From NCBI GenBank assembly GCA_002440125.1, contig DJRQ01000033.1, positions 1 to 21,794 on the forward strand: DNA of 21,794 nucleotides, in the 5' to 3' direction. Source of the DNA: Caryophanales bacterium UBA6356 (GTDB lineage: Bacteria; Bacillota_I; Bacilli_A; RFN20; CAG-826). Both the position numbers and the translations under genes were made by a program. Position 1 is the stretch's first letter. Each line of letters begins with the position of its first letter. The notes below the pieces were generated by a model. The model had not been told where the DNA came from and searched no databases. It saw only the letters and a program-made list of their open reading frames with translations. Positions 1-7,483 of this stretch are shown one piece after another.

Positions 1-1
1 T

Positions 2-295
2 GAGCGCGACGTCTCTTTCCTTGCCGATGTTTCTTTGCTTTTAGCCGCTTCATATGGCCAAGGCCGAAAGGAAGAGGATTACAAAATCGCCGAGCGACTT
101 TATCCGATAGATTTCGGTTGCGGTTGCCATAACGAATACAACGACCGTTTCGAATACGAAACTTGTTCTATTGAAGATGCTTATGGCGAATTGGAAGGCG
201 AAGACGTCATTGATAGAGCCAGGGGCCTTTATAAGGAAGCGCAAGGGAAGAAATTTGCACGAGCCAAGAGAAAGCGGGCGACGTCCTGCCCGTGA
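2..295 (+). CDS. 3' end of an unrecognised protein, cut by the left edge
   Basis: The frame is open from base 2 to the TGA at 293-295 and gives about 97 residues with no internal stop. The translation is acidic in the middle (a CGCHNEYND stretch, then ELEGEDVIDRAR) and ends in a basic tail rich in Lys and Arg. Its composition and codon choice (GAA, GCG, TTC) resemble the confident genes downstream, which favours real coding over chance. I do not recognise the family and see no membrane segment or known catalytic motif. The Cys-Gly-Cys-His cluster could bind a metal, but that is a guess. The true start lies outside the window. The next gene is about 440 bp away, so this protein need not belong to the sugar operon. 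Confidence 0.45.
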   Translation, partial: ERDVSFLADVSLLLAASYGQGRKEEDYKIAERLYPIDFGCGCHNEYNDRFEYETCSIEDAYGELEGEDVIDRARGLYKEAQGKKFARAKRKRATSCP

Positions 296-316
296 TGTGA
301 CTGAGGGCGGGGACGT
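281..316 (+). terminator. Bulged GC-rich stem-loop over the stop of the first gene
   Basis: ACGTCCTGCCC (281-291) can pair with GGGCGGGGACGT (305-316), with one G-T wobble and one bulged G, leaving a 13-nt loop. The stem overlaps the TGA at 293-295. There is no T-run directly after it; T-rich sequence comes only at about 330-347. It could be a 3'-end stabiliser or a weak terminator. Confidence 0.3.
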
Positions 317-366
317 TTAACGGGATATTCCTCTTTTTGATTTTTCACATCCGATGCGTTTCTTGG

Positions 367-389
367 TGGCGTATTTGTCGCCATTTTCT
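367..389 (+). terminator. Small candidate rho-independent terminator
   Basis: TGGCG (367-371) and CGCCA (379-383) form a 5-bp stem around a 7-nt loop, extendable by two G-T wobbles. A T-rich tract (TTTTCT, 384-389) follows at once. The short stem makes this weak, but it lies about 70 bp after the stop of the first gene, where a terminator would be expected. Confidence 0.35.
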
Positions 390-408
390 AACGTCGAGCT
401 CATTGAAA

Positions 409-447
409 AGGCCCCAAAGGCATCCACAATCAGCCATAATGGGGCCT
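409..447 (-). terminator. Perfect 8-bp inverted repeat, best read as a minus-strand terminator
   Basis: AGGCCCCA (409-416) and TGGGGCCT (440-447) are exact reverse complements with a 23-nt spacer that also contains a GGC/GCC pair (419-421, 433-435). On the minus strand the stem is followed by TTTT, so it could stop leftward transcription. On the plus strand no T-run follows. No minus-strand gene is visible just to its right, so its purpose is unclear; it may be a relic or an insulator. Confidence 0.3.
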
Positions 448-673
448 ATGTTTGATAAAAAAACATCCGAAATGTGCCGATTATATAGCCCTATCCGTTG
501 GGAAGGCGTTGTTTAAACGGTTTCGTCTAAAAAAACGAAAAAAGGCGGTAGAAACCCTGTCTTTTTTGCGAATGCTTCTCATTCGGAACGCTCTTTTGAT
601 GATTCGCATTATGCTATGTCGTTCTTTTTTTGAAGAAGATTCAACGAAAAGCTTTTTAACGCCGCTAAGTACA

Positions 674-702
674 TTGTGTTTTCAACCCCTTTCTTTTATC
701 AT
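674..702 (+). promoter_or_regulatory. Candidate sigma-A promoter of the GH112-GH20 operon
   Basis: TTGTGT (674-679) and TATCAT (697-702) are separated by 17 bp. The -10 matches the consensus at five of six positions and the -35 at three. The predicted start near 709 would leave a leader of roughly 27 nt before the ATG at 736. A small palindrome, TTGAA-5-TTCAA (630-644), lies upstream and could be an operator. The 296-735 stretch otherwise shows no convincing gene. Confidence 0.4.
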
Positions 703-735
703 TCAAAAAACGCATTGCTTGTGGCGGAGAGCTTT

Positions 736-2919
736 ATGGAAAATAAAAAAGGGATGGTCACGATTCCTTCCGACAAGAATTTTGTCGAAGGGACAAAACG
801 CATCGGGGCGTTATGGGGCGCCGATGCTATTCGCGATTGCGATGGGACGGATTTGCCAACAAACGCCCACGAATTGGCAAAAAAGGTTTACAAAACCTAT
901 TTTGTGGTTCGCGGAGACAACGCTTGGGCCGATAAACACAAAGACGAAAGCATTCGCGCTTTTTTATCAAGCGAACGGGTGACTTCTTTTAAGGGTTCTC
1001 TAGAAATAGAAGTCGCCAAAGGCTATCTAAAAGACGAGGTGGAACCCGATTGGGACAACCTTTTCTATTGGCAGGTTTTCGATCGAACAACGGGAGAGGA
1101 GATAAAAGGATGGACCATAGACTCTAAGCGAGGAACGGTTATTATCAAAAATGCGGCATCCTACCACGTTTATTCCGTTGATTTCATGGCTAAGATCATT
1201 TGGCATCCCGTCCAAATCTATAATTACCTTACGAATGGCTGGACGATACCGAAGCAAAAAACTTACGATCCTGCTTGCCCCCTTACGGGTGAATATGTCA
1301 AGAAGCATATGGCGGAGTGGTGCGAAAGCAATCCCGAAATAGATGTCGTTCGTTTCACCACTTTCCTTTATCAGTTCACGCTGCTCTTTAACGAAAAGGG
1401 AAAAGAGAAATATGTGGATTGGTTCGGATATGGCTTAGCTGCCAACCCCGCTTTGCTAAAGAGATTCGAACAAGAATATGGGTGCGCTATGACGGCGGAG
1501 GATTTCGTTTCTGGCGGGACCTATAACAACCCCTTCCGAGTTCCAAGCCGAAAATATCTGATGTATCAGGACTTTATTTCCAAGTTCGTGGCCAAGACGA
1601 TGCGGGGCCTTATCGACATCGTTCACCAATATGGCAAGGAAGCGATGATGTTCTTAGGCGATGACTGGATTGGAAGCGAGCCCTATGGTTCCTATTTCAA
1701 GGAGATGAATTTGGATGCCGTTGTGGGTTCGGTTGGAGGCGGCGTCACCGTACGCATGCTTGCTGAAATTCCGCATGTCAAAATCCACGAGGGACGATTC
1801 CTTCCCTATTTCTTCCCCGACACCTTTTTCGAAGGCAACGAAGAAAACGCTGTGCTGGAATTAAACAAAAACTGGAATACGGCGCGTCGTGCTTTGTTAC
1901 GGAGCCCGCTTGATAGAATGGGTTTTGGCGGATACCTTTCCTTAGCCGATAAATTTCCGAAATTCATTTCGAGGGTCGGCGACATTTGCAATGAATTTCG
2001 TCAAATCCATGACGTTTGCTATGGGAAAAAACCATATTCAGTAGCCACAGTGGCTATCCTCAATGCCTGGGGCGAGAAGCGTTCATGGATGGCTCATATG
2101 GTCGCCCATGAACTCTGGTATCAGCAAGTGTATAGCTATCAAGGCGTCTATGAAGCGCTAAGCGGGTTGCCAGTGAACGTCAAATTCCTCTCTTTCGAAG
2201 ATATTCGCGAGAAAGGAATACCCGATGATGTTGACGTTTTGCTTAACGTTGGCGATCGTGATACCGCCTATTCTGGCGGCGAGAATTGGAAGGATCCTTT
2301 GATTCAAGAGAAAGTTCGCGAATTCGTCGCAAAAGGCAAGGGCTTTATTGGCGTAGGGGAGCCTGCTTCTTATTTGGAAGAAGGTAGACTTTTCACCCTT
2401 TCAGACGTTCTTGGGGTCGACGAGGAGGTTTCTCTCACTCTATCCGAAGACAAATACAACATCGAAAAGAAAAAGCATTTCATCACCGAGGACGTTATCT
2501 CGGAAGTGGATTATGGCGAAGGGAAGAAGAACGTCTACGCCTTGGATGGGACGGATGTTTTGGATATTCGCTTCTCCCCTCGCTTCGAGCGCAAAGTCAA
2601 CGTCGGCGAGGTTTTGATGGCCGCTAATTCATTCGGCGAAGGCCGCTCCGTTTATTTGGCAGGCCTCCCTTATTCCCCGCAAAACGCCAGGATCCTATAT
2701 CGGTCCATTTTATGGGCATCTAGCAAGGAAGAGCGAATTCATCGTTGCTTTTCAACGAATGTCGATACCGAGGTGAATTATTATCCGGAAAGCCGATTAT
2801 ACGCGATCGCGAACAATTCGTCTTACGATGTTGAAACCGTGTTTTTTGACAAAAACGGAAGAAAGGAAAGACTCTCTCTTTCAAGCGGAGAGATTCGATG
2901 GGTGAAAGAACATGAATAA
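736..2919 (+). CDS. gnpA: GH112 1,3-beta-galactosyl-N-acetylhexosamine phosphorylase
   Basis: A cytoplasmic enzyme of 727 residues, the usual GH112 length. The family cleaves Gal-beta-1,3-GlcNAc or Gal-beta-1,3-GalNAc with phosphate, giving Gal-1-phosphate and the free N-acetylhexosamine. Seen: the family-like N terminus (TIPSDKNF, then LWGADAIRDCDGT), a TIM-barrel body, and GDDWIGSEPYG, whose Asp pair (D309/D310) holds the expected general acid. There is no signal peptide. The frame is open from an earlier Met at 676, but I chose 736 because GGAGAG sits at 726-731 and known family members begin close to this point. The C-terminal ~270 residues fit the family's Rossmann-like and beta domains. 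The gene overlaps the next by 8 bp. Gal-beta-1,4-rhamnose phosphorylases are also GH112, so exact specificity is not settled. No galactose or hexosamine kinase genes of the downstream pathway lie in the window. Confidence 0.93.
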   Translation: MENKKGMVTIPSDKNFVEGTKRIGALWGADAIRDCDGTDLPTNAHELAKKVYKTYFVVRGDNAWADKHKDESIRAFLSSERVTSFKGSLEIEVAKGYLKDEVEPDWDNLFYWQVFDRTTGEEIKGWTIDSKRGTVIIKNAASYHVYSVDFMAKIIWHPVQIYNYLTNGWTIPKQKTYDPACPLTGEYVKKHMAEWCESNPEIDVVRFTTFLYQFTLLFNEKGKEKYVDWFGYGLAANPALLKRFEQEYGCAMTAEDFVSGGTYNNPFRVPSRKYLMYQDFISKFVAKTMRGLIDIVHQYGKEAMMFLGDDWIGSEPYGSYFKEMNLDAVVGSVGGGVTVRMLAEIPHVKIHEGRFLPYFFPDTFFEGNEENAVLELNKNWNTARRALLRSPLDRMGFGGYLSLADKFPKFISRVGDICNEFRQIHDVCYGKKPYSVATVAILNAWGEKRSWMAHMVAHELWYQQVYSYQGVYEALSGLPVNVKFLSFEDIREKGIPDDVDVLLNVGDRDTAYSGGENWKDPLIQEKVREFVAKGKGFIGVGEPASYLEEGRLFTLSDVLGVDEEVSLTLSEDKYNIEKKKHFITEDVISEVDYGEGKKNVYALDGTDVLDIRFSPRFERKVNVGEVLMAANSFGEGRSVYLAGLPYSPQNARILYRSILWASSKEERIHRCFSTNVDTEVNYYPESRLYAIANNSSYDVETVFFDKNGRKERLSLSSGEIRWVKEHE

Positions 2920-4501
2920 AGGCGTTTTCCTTTGTTTGAGCAGCAATGCAAATCTCAAGGTGGAAAGCCTTCGTCTTTTCATCGATTACTTAGCTCTTTT
3001 TGGCTACGACACTTTAGAACTTGGCTTAGACGATATGATTAAAATCCCAGAAGAGCCGTATTATGGTTATCTTCGGGGCGGATATACCATCCAAGAACTG
3101 AGTGCCCTTGACGATTACGCACGCGAAAAAGGAATAGAATTGGTTCCTTCTTGCCAAATGCTTGGCCATTTTGGGCGTTTGAAGAAAATCCCAGAATACG
3201 AATCCATCATTGATATCGACGATATTTTGCTAATAGGCGAGGAAAGGACGACTCTCTTGCTGAAACATCTGATCCACGCCTTGCGGCTTTCTTTTAAAAC
3301 AAAGCGAATCAACATAGGCTTTGACGAGGCCCATCATGTCGGACTAGGAAAATATCTTGACAAATATGGCTATCGCAACCGTTTTGACCTATTGCTCGAG
3401 CATTTGCATTTGGTGAACTCTCTCTGCAAAGAAAAAGGCTTCGAGCCGGAGATGTGGAGCGACATGTTCTTCAAATTGGCGAACAAAGGGGTCTATTACG
3501 ACAAAAAAGTAGAACTGCCGCAAAGCGTACTAGAAAAAATACCCGAAGGAGTGCGGATTTGCTATTGGGATTACTTTACGACGGACGAAGAGACTCTTAC
3601 CCACATGATCAAAGAGCATAAAAAGATGAACCGTCCCCTTTCCTTTGCTGGCACCATCACCAATTTCGCCGGATTCGCTCCAGCCAATCGCGCCTCTATC
3701 GCTATTTTGGAAAAACAACTCCCCATTGTCTCTCAAAGCGGTTTCGAGTCGGTTTTGATTACCGTTTGGGGAGATGATGGCAATGATGTTGGCTCGTTTT
3801 CTTGTTTGCCAGGCTTATTCGCCGCTTCTTGTCTTTTGGATGGCGAAAGGGACGAAAAAAGAATCTCGAAGATGTTTTTCGAAAAAACGGGCATGTCCTA
3901 TGAGGCTTTTCTTGCGCTTGATGAGCCCAATCGGACTCCCGTGAACAAAGATCTCCTTCACGCTTCGGTTTCTTCGAAAAGCCTTTTCTACAACGACCCT
4001 TTTCTCGGTTGGAAGGATTTTGCTTTGGAGAAGGTTGGATTCATCGATTACGGGGCCGCAAAGGACAAACTCCAGAAAGCCAAAGGAATGGTAGCTAAGG
4101 AATTTCGCTCGCTATTTGAAAAAGAAGCGGCGCTTTGCTCTTTCTTAGAACGCAAATACGATCTAGGAATCAAGACCAGAGCCTTCTATCAAAAAAGAGA
4201 TAAAGAAGGCTTGAGGGGATTATTGCCAGCATATAGGGAATGCGAAAAGAGGCTTGCTCTTTTTGAGAAGAAATTCCGAAAGGAATGGTTTCTTTTCAAT
4301 CGGCCATACGGCTGGGACATTCAAACAATCCGCCTGGGTGGCCTTGCTTTAAGGATCAAGGAATGCAGAGAAAGGCTATCCCTTTATATCGATGGAAAAA
4401 TAGAGAGGATAGACGAGTTGGAAGAGAATCTATTGCCCTACGCTCCATTCGATAGCGCTTTCAACATGTATTCCGGTTTCGTAAGCGTTCGCAATCTTTG
4501 A
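2912..4501 (+). CDS. GH20-family beta-N-acetylhexosaminidase-like protein, cytoplasmic
   Basis: 529 residues without a signal peptide. Seen: a GFDEAHH motif with the Asp-Glu pair at D138/E139, which matches the substrate-assisted catalytic pair of GH20, and barrel-lining Trp motifs (MWSDM at W182, CYWDYF, TVWGDDG at W286). Layout resembles the intracellular GH20 enzymes of Firmicutes (GH20C type) that remove terminal beta-GlcNAc or beta-GalNAc. From about residue 340 the protein is helical and charged. The ATG overlaps the end of the GH112 gene by 8 bp, and no strong ribosome binding site precedes it, so translational coupling is likely. Paired with GH112, it would trim hexosamine ends of imported oligosaccharides. 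The stop is 3 bp from the converging regulator gene, leaving no room for a terminator. Family fairly sure; substrate unknown. Confidence 0.82.
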   Translation: MNKGVFLCLSSNANLKVESLRLFIDYLALFGYDTLELGLDDMIKIPEEPYYGYLRGGYTIQELSALDDYAREKGIELVPSCQMLGHFGRLKKIPEYESIIDIDDILLIGEERTTLLLKHLIHALRLSFKTKRINIGFDEAHHVGLGKYLDKYGYRNRFDLLLEHLHLVNSLCKEKGFEPEMWSDMFFKLANKGVYYDKKVELPQSVLEKIPEGVRICYWDYFTTDEETLTHMIKEHKKMNRPLSFAGTITNFAGFAPANRASIAILEKQLPIVSQSGFESVLITVWGDDGNDVGSFSCLPGLFAASCLLDGERDEKRISKMFFEKTGMSYEAFLALDEPNRTPVNKDLLHASVSSKSLFYNDPFLGWKDFALEKVGFIDYGAAKDKLQKAKGMVAKEFRSLFEKEAALCSFLERKYDLGIKTRAFYQKRDKEGLRGLLPAYRECEKRLALFEKKFRKEWFLFNRPYGWDIQTIRLGGLALRIKECRERLSLYIDGKIERIDELEENLLPYAPFDSAFNMYSGFVSVRNL

Positions 4502-4504
4502 TGG

Positions 4505-5440
4505 CTATTTTTCTTGGCGGTCTTTTTCGTTATAGCCGTTTGGCCTAGAGAAGTAGTGCGCGTCTTTTTGGTCGTACTGGCTGCGCTTATAATCGCTTGG
4601 CGATTTCCCAGTCAAGGCTTTGAAATTCAAATTGAAATCCTGCACGGAGCGATATCCAGAACGATTGGCGATGGCGCCGATTGAGAAATTGGTGGATGTC
4701 AGCATGTATTTTGCTTTTTCGATGCGAACCCTCTGAACTTCTTTTTTTATTGTTCTTCCAACCTCCTTCTTGAAAAGAGATTGCAAATAGGATGGGGAGA
4801 TCTCTGCTGCGGAAGCGATTTCCTCTACAGACAAAGATCGATAGAAGTTATTTTCGATGAAGGCCAAAGCCTTTTTGGTTGGAGAGTTATACCTTATAAA
4901 CTGCGAAGGCACGACGCGCGAAGAAATAATCTCCAAGAAGAGCTCTTTTAAGGAAAGATCGAATTTAGCCTTTTTGAGTTTGCTCCAGTCTTGGTGCGGG
5001 CCGGCAAACACACCCATTCTCTCCATCTGAAAGTCTATTTTTCCTCCATCGGCAAAAACGATGGGCTTCTTTCGCTCCATGAGATACGGTTCCGCTTCTC
5101 GGAAATTTTTTATGTAAGGCGAAGAGCATAAATAAGGACAAATATCGCTTCCATCGGCCATTGCCACTTCCATTTTGACGGTCGATAAATGGGGGTGCTT
5201 TTGGGTGTAGTGGATCACATAGGGTGGAATGATAAGCACCTCTTTTGGAGCGACCATAAGCTCTGTATCGCGTCCATCTTCGGTTTGGTAGAAAAGCGAC
5301 ATAGAGCCGTCTCTAACGGAAAAAAGCTCATAGCTGTTATGTTGATGGCGTGGACCATATTCACCCCAAAACAAAGGATTTTCGTAGGTGTCGATCGAAA
5401 ACACGGCGAGTTGGAATTTTGTGTCGAGGTCTTTTTCCAT
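4505..5440 (-). CDS. AraC-family transcriptional regulator
   Basis: 311 residues. The N-terminal ~110 residues look like a cupin sugar-sensing domain (ELFSVRDGSM, then LIIPPYVIHY). The C-terminal AraC double helix-turn-helix spans about 189-288, with LSVEEIASAAEISPSYLQSL as the first helix pair and SIGAIANRSGY...F as the second. About 23 polar residues follow. The ATG at 5440-5438 has AGGA just upstream. The gene diverges from the ABC-transporter operon over 120 bp and converges with the GH20 gene. This position suggests that it controls the importer operon and perhaps the GH112 operon in response to a sugar. Whether it activates or represses cannot be read from the sequence; most family members activate. 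Confidence 0.93.
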   Translation of the reverse strand: MEKDLDTKFQLAVFSIDTYENPLFWGEYGPRHQHNSYELFSVRDGSMSLFYQTEDGRDTELMVAPKEVLIIPPYVIHYTQKHPHLSTVKMEVAMADGSDICPYLCSSPYIKNFREAEPYLMERKKPIVFADGGKIDFQMERMGVFAGPHQDWSKLKKAKFDLSLKELFLEIISSRVVPSQFIRYNSPTKKALAFIENNFYRSLSVEEIASAAEISPSYLQSLFKKEVGRTIKKEVQRVRIEKAKYMLTSTNFSIGAIANRSGYRSVQDFNLNFKALTGKSPSDYKRSQYDQKDAHYFSRPNGYNEKDRQEK

Positions 5441-5560
5441 GGTTGAAATCCTATAATCGTTTTATTGTATAAACTGAAATAAAACAACACTTTTTGTTAT
5501 GTAAGCCCTTTCAAAAAAAATCAAACGTCTCTAAACTCATTCTAAGAAGGAAGATCGATT
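5441..5560. promoter_or_regulatory. Divergent control region between the regulator and the importer operon
   Basis: 120 bp, AT-rich. GTTTTATT (5459-5466) and AATAAAAC (5478-5485) form a perfect inverted repeat with an 11-bp spacer, a plausible operator. A smaller one, AACAA/TTGTT (5483-5487, 5494-5498), overlaps it. Possible promoter parts facing right are TTGAAA (5443-5448) and TATAAA (5468-5473), but their 19-bp spacing is long. Facing left, TATACAAT-like sequence lies inside the inverted repeat. AGAAGGAAG (5545-5553) is the ribosome binding site of the first permease. Both promoters must lie here, but I cannot place them firmly. Confidence 0.55.
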
Positions 5561-6523
5561 ATGGAAGTGACATTAGCGCCGATAAGAAAGAAAAAGAACA
5601 AAGGTTTCAAGAACTATTTCAGAGAAAACAAGAAGAAGATTTCACGCATTTTCTTTATGTTTTCCTTTCTTGCTTTGCCGATAATCAATTTTTGCGTTTT
5701 TTACTTATATGTGAACATCGACTCTTTCATGATGGCCTTCCAAAGGCCTCGATATGGCACTATTCGGGAGTTGATTTGGTCATTTGAAAACTTCGAACGC
5801 ATCGGTGATTTGTTCACATCAACGGGCGCTGATGGGCTAGGGACTGCCATTATAAACACCCTTTTGTTTAATTTTGTGGGGATCGTCCTTGGCATGCCCC
5901 TTTCGATTTTGATGTCTTACTTCATTTACAAAAAGATATTGGGGTATAAGCTCTTCCGTTTTGTCTTGTATTTGCCGACGATCATCTGCTCATCCGCTTT
6001 GGTGGCGCTTTACAAATACGCAATTGGAGATGGGGGACCTTTGGATGCGATCGTAACGGGTTCTGGCGGAACCTTCGTGCCGCCTTTGTCGGGCGCTCCT
6101 TCGGCCATCATCGCGATTCTGTTTTATTGTCTGATGTTCAATCTCGGTTCCAATATCGTCCTTTTCGGCGGCGCTATGAATTCGCTTAGCCCGGAAATGC
6201 TTGAGGCCGCGGAGTTGGATGGCGTCAATTGGTTCCAAGAGCTTATTTACATCATCATCCCTTCGATTTGGCCGACTTTATCGACGATGCTCATCCTTTG
6301 CGCCGCTGGATTCCTGGGAGCGACTGGACCGATTCTTGCCTTCACCCAAGGAAGCTTTAAAACGATGACTCTTTCTTATTACATATACGCTCTCGTTTCT
6401 GGGGCTGGCGCTGATCAAGACTTGTATTTGGCTAGCGCCATAGGGCTTTGCATGACGGCGATATCGTTTCCGCTGGCTCTTGTCGTTAAGAAAATCGTCT
6501 ATGGGGAGAAAAAGGAGAAATAA
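5561..6523 (+). CDS. Carbohydrate ABC transporter permease, MalF/LplB type
   Basis: 320 residues with about six hydrophobic segments, the first near residues 30-50 after a basic, Lys-rich cytoplasmic N terminus. The cytoplasmic EAA loop that docks on the ATPase is seen at about E215 (EAAELDGVNWFQEL...IIPS). This is the first subunit of the membrane channel of a binding-protein-dependent sugar importer. AGAAGGAAG precedes the ATG. The second permease begins 2 bp after its stop. The gene opens the long operon that ends with the ATPase, so these parts very likely form one importer. The substrate is inferred, from neighbouring enzymes, to be a host-glycan oligosaccharide. Confidence 0.93.
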   Translation: MEVTLAPIRKKKNKGFKNYFRENKKKISRIFFMFSFLALPIINFCVFYLYVNIDSFMMAFQRPRYGTIRELIWSFENFERIGDLFTSTGADGLGTAIINTLLFNFVGIVLGMPLSILMSYFIYKKILGYKLFRFVLYLPTIICSSALVALYKYAIGDGGPLDAIVTGSGGTFVPPLSGAPSAIIAILFYCLMFNLGSNIVLFGGAMNSLSPEMLEAAELDGVNWFQELIYIIIPSIWPTLSTMLILCAAGFLGATGPILAFTQGSFKTMTLSYYIYALVSGAGADQDLYLASAIGLCMTAISFPLALVVKKIVYGEKKEK

Positions 6524-6525
6524 TC

Positions 6526-7452
6526 ATGGAATTGGAAAGAAAAAAGCTACGCCGAGCCTCGCTCCATGGCCGCCACTATTTCGGTGGGAATAGCACCTCG
6601 CAACGCGCTGTATTTATCACTGCTTTCGTGTTGTTTGTCCTTTATGTTGCATTTGTCTTGTTTTTCTTTGTTTTCGCCTTCTTGATTTCCTTAAGGAAGG
6701 ATCAATTGACGTTTATCGACGACCAAATCGCAAAACAGCTTTTTAGTTGGCCGTCTGAACCTTCTTTTGACTCTTTGATAACCTCATTCACCGAGCTTGG
6801 GAAGATTGATTCGCATAGCACCTTCCTCTCTATCACTTGGAACTCTATATGGCGAACGGTGTTCAATAGCCTCTTAGGCATTGGCTCTTCGATGATGGTC
6901 TGCTATATTCTCGTCTTCTATAGGAACAAATTGACGAAATTCATCTATAACTTGGGTATCTTCGTTTCGATTCTTCCTCTATATGGCTCAGCGGCCGCCA
7001 GTTATCGTCTTTTCGAAAATCTTGGCATCTTGAATAGTCCGTTGATTCTTATCACTTCCGTTTCGCTTTTCGGTGGCTATTTCTTCTATATGTATTCCTT
7101 CTATAAATCCCTTTCTTGGGAATACGCCGAAGCGGCCTTCGTCGATGGAGCCGGCCATTATCGCGTCTTCTTCCAGGTGATGCTGCCAATGGCCTTGCCA
7201 AGCGCCTCGGCCCTTTATGTCATGTCTTTCATCGCGGGCTGGAACGATTATGAATCGACCCTCTTATATATGCGTGATTATCCCAATTTGGCCTACGCCG
7301 TCTACGCTTATGGCGAAGTGACCAAATATAACGCCAATGTGCCGGCATATTTCGCCGGAATATTGGTTTCGCTCTTGCCTATTTTGATTCTTTTCCTCTG
7401 TTTCCAAAACACCATTATGGAAAAGGTCTATTTGGGCGGTTTAAAAGGCTAA
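6526..7452 (+). CDS. Carbohydrate ABC transporter permease, MalG/LplC type
   Basis: 308 residues, partner of the preceding permease. A strong first membrane segment lies at about 28-56 after a basic N terminus. The EAA loop begins at E202 (EAAFVDGAGHYRVFFQVMLP) and a family-typical GWNDYESTLLY follows. The C terminus, ending near MEKVYLGGLKG, fits the MalG-type pattern, in which the last residues lie close to the ATPase. AAGGAG at 6512-6517 is 8 bp before the ATG. It sits directly after permease 1 and 31 bp before the binding-protein gene. Confidence 0.93.
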   Translation: MELERKKLRRASLHGRHYFGGNSTSQRAVFITAFVLFVLYVAFVLFFFVFAFLISLRKDQLTFIDDQIAKQLFSWPSEPSFDSLITSFTELGKIDSHSTFLSITWNSIWRTVFNSLLGIGSSMMVCYILVFYRNKLTKFIYNLGIFVSILPLYGSAAASYRLFENLGILNSPLILITSVSLFGGYFFYMYSFYKSLSWEYAEAAFVDGAGHYRVFFQVMLPMALPSASALYVMSFIAGWNDYESTLLYMRDYPNLAYAVYAYGEVTKYNANVPAYFAGILVSLLPILILFLCFQNTIMEKVYLGGLKG

Positions 7453-7483
7453 TTCAAATGAGAATAAAAAAGGAGGCTCATTT

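Noticed and set aside
676..735. Earlier Met start for GH112
   Set aside because: The extra 20 residues match no family N terminus, and the ribosome binding site (726-731) fits the ATG at 736. The candidate promoter also overlaps this stretch.
452..982. Open frame of 176 codons before and across the GH112 start
   Set aside because: It runs out of frame through well-conserved GH112 coding sequence, and its product is a low-information basic string without a ribosome binding site.
5494..5787. Open frame starting in the divergent control region
   Set aside because: It overlaps the first permease in another frame. The permease has the ribosome binding site and family motifs.
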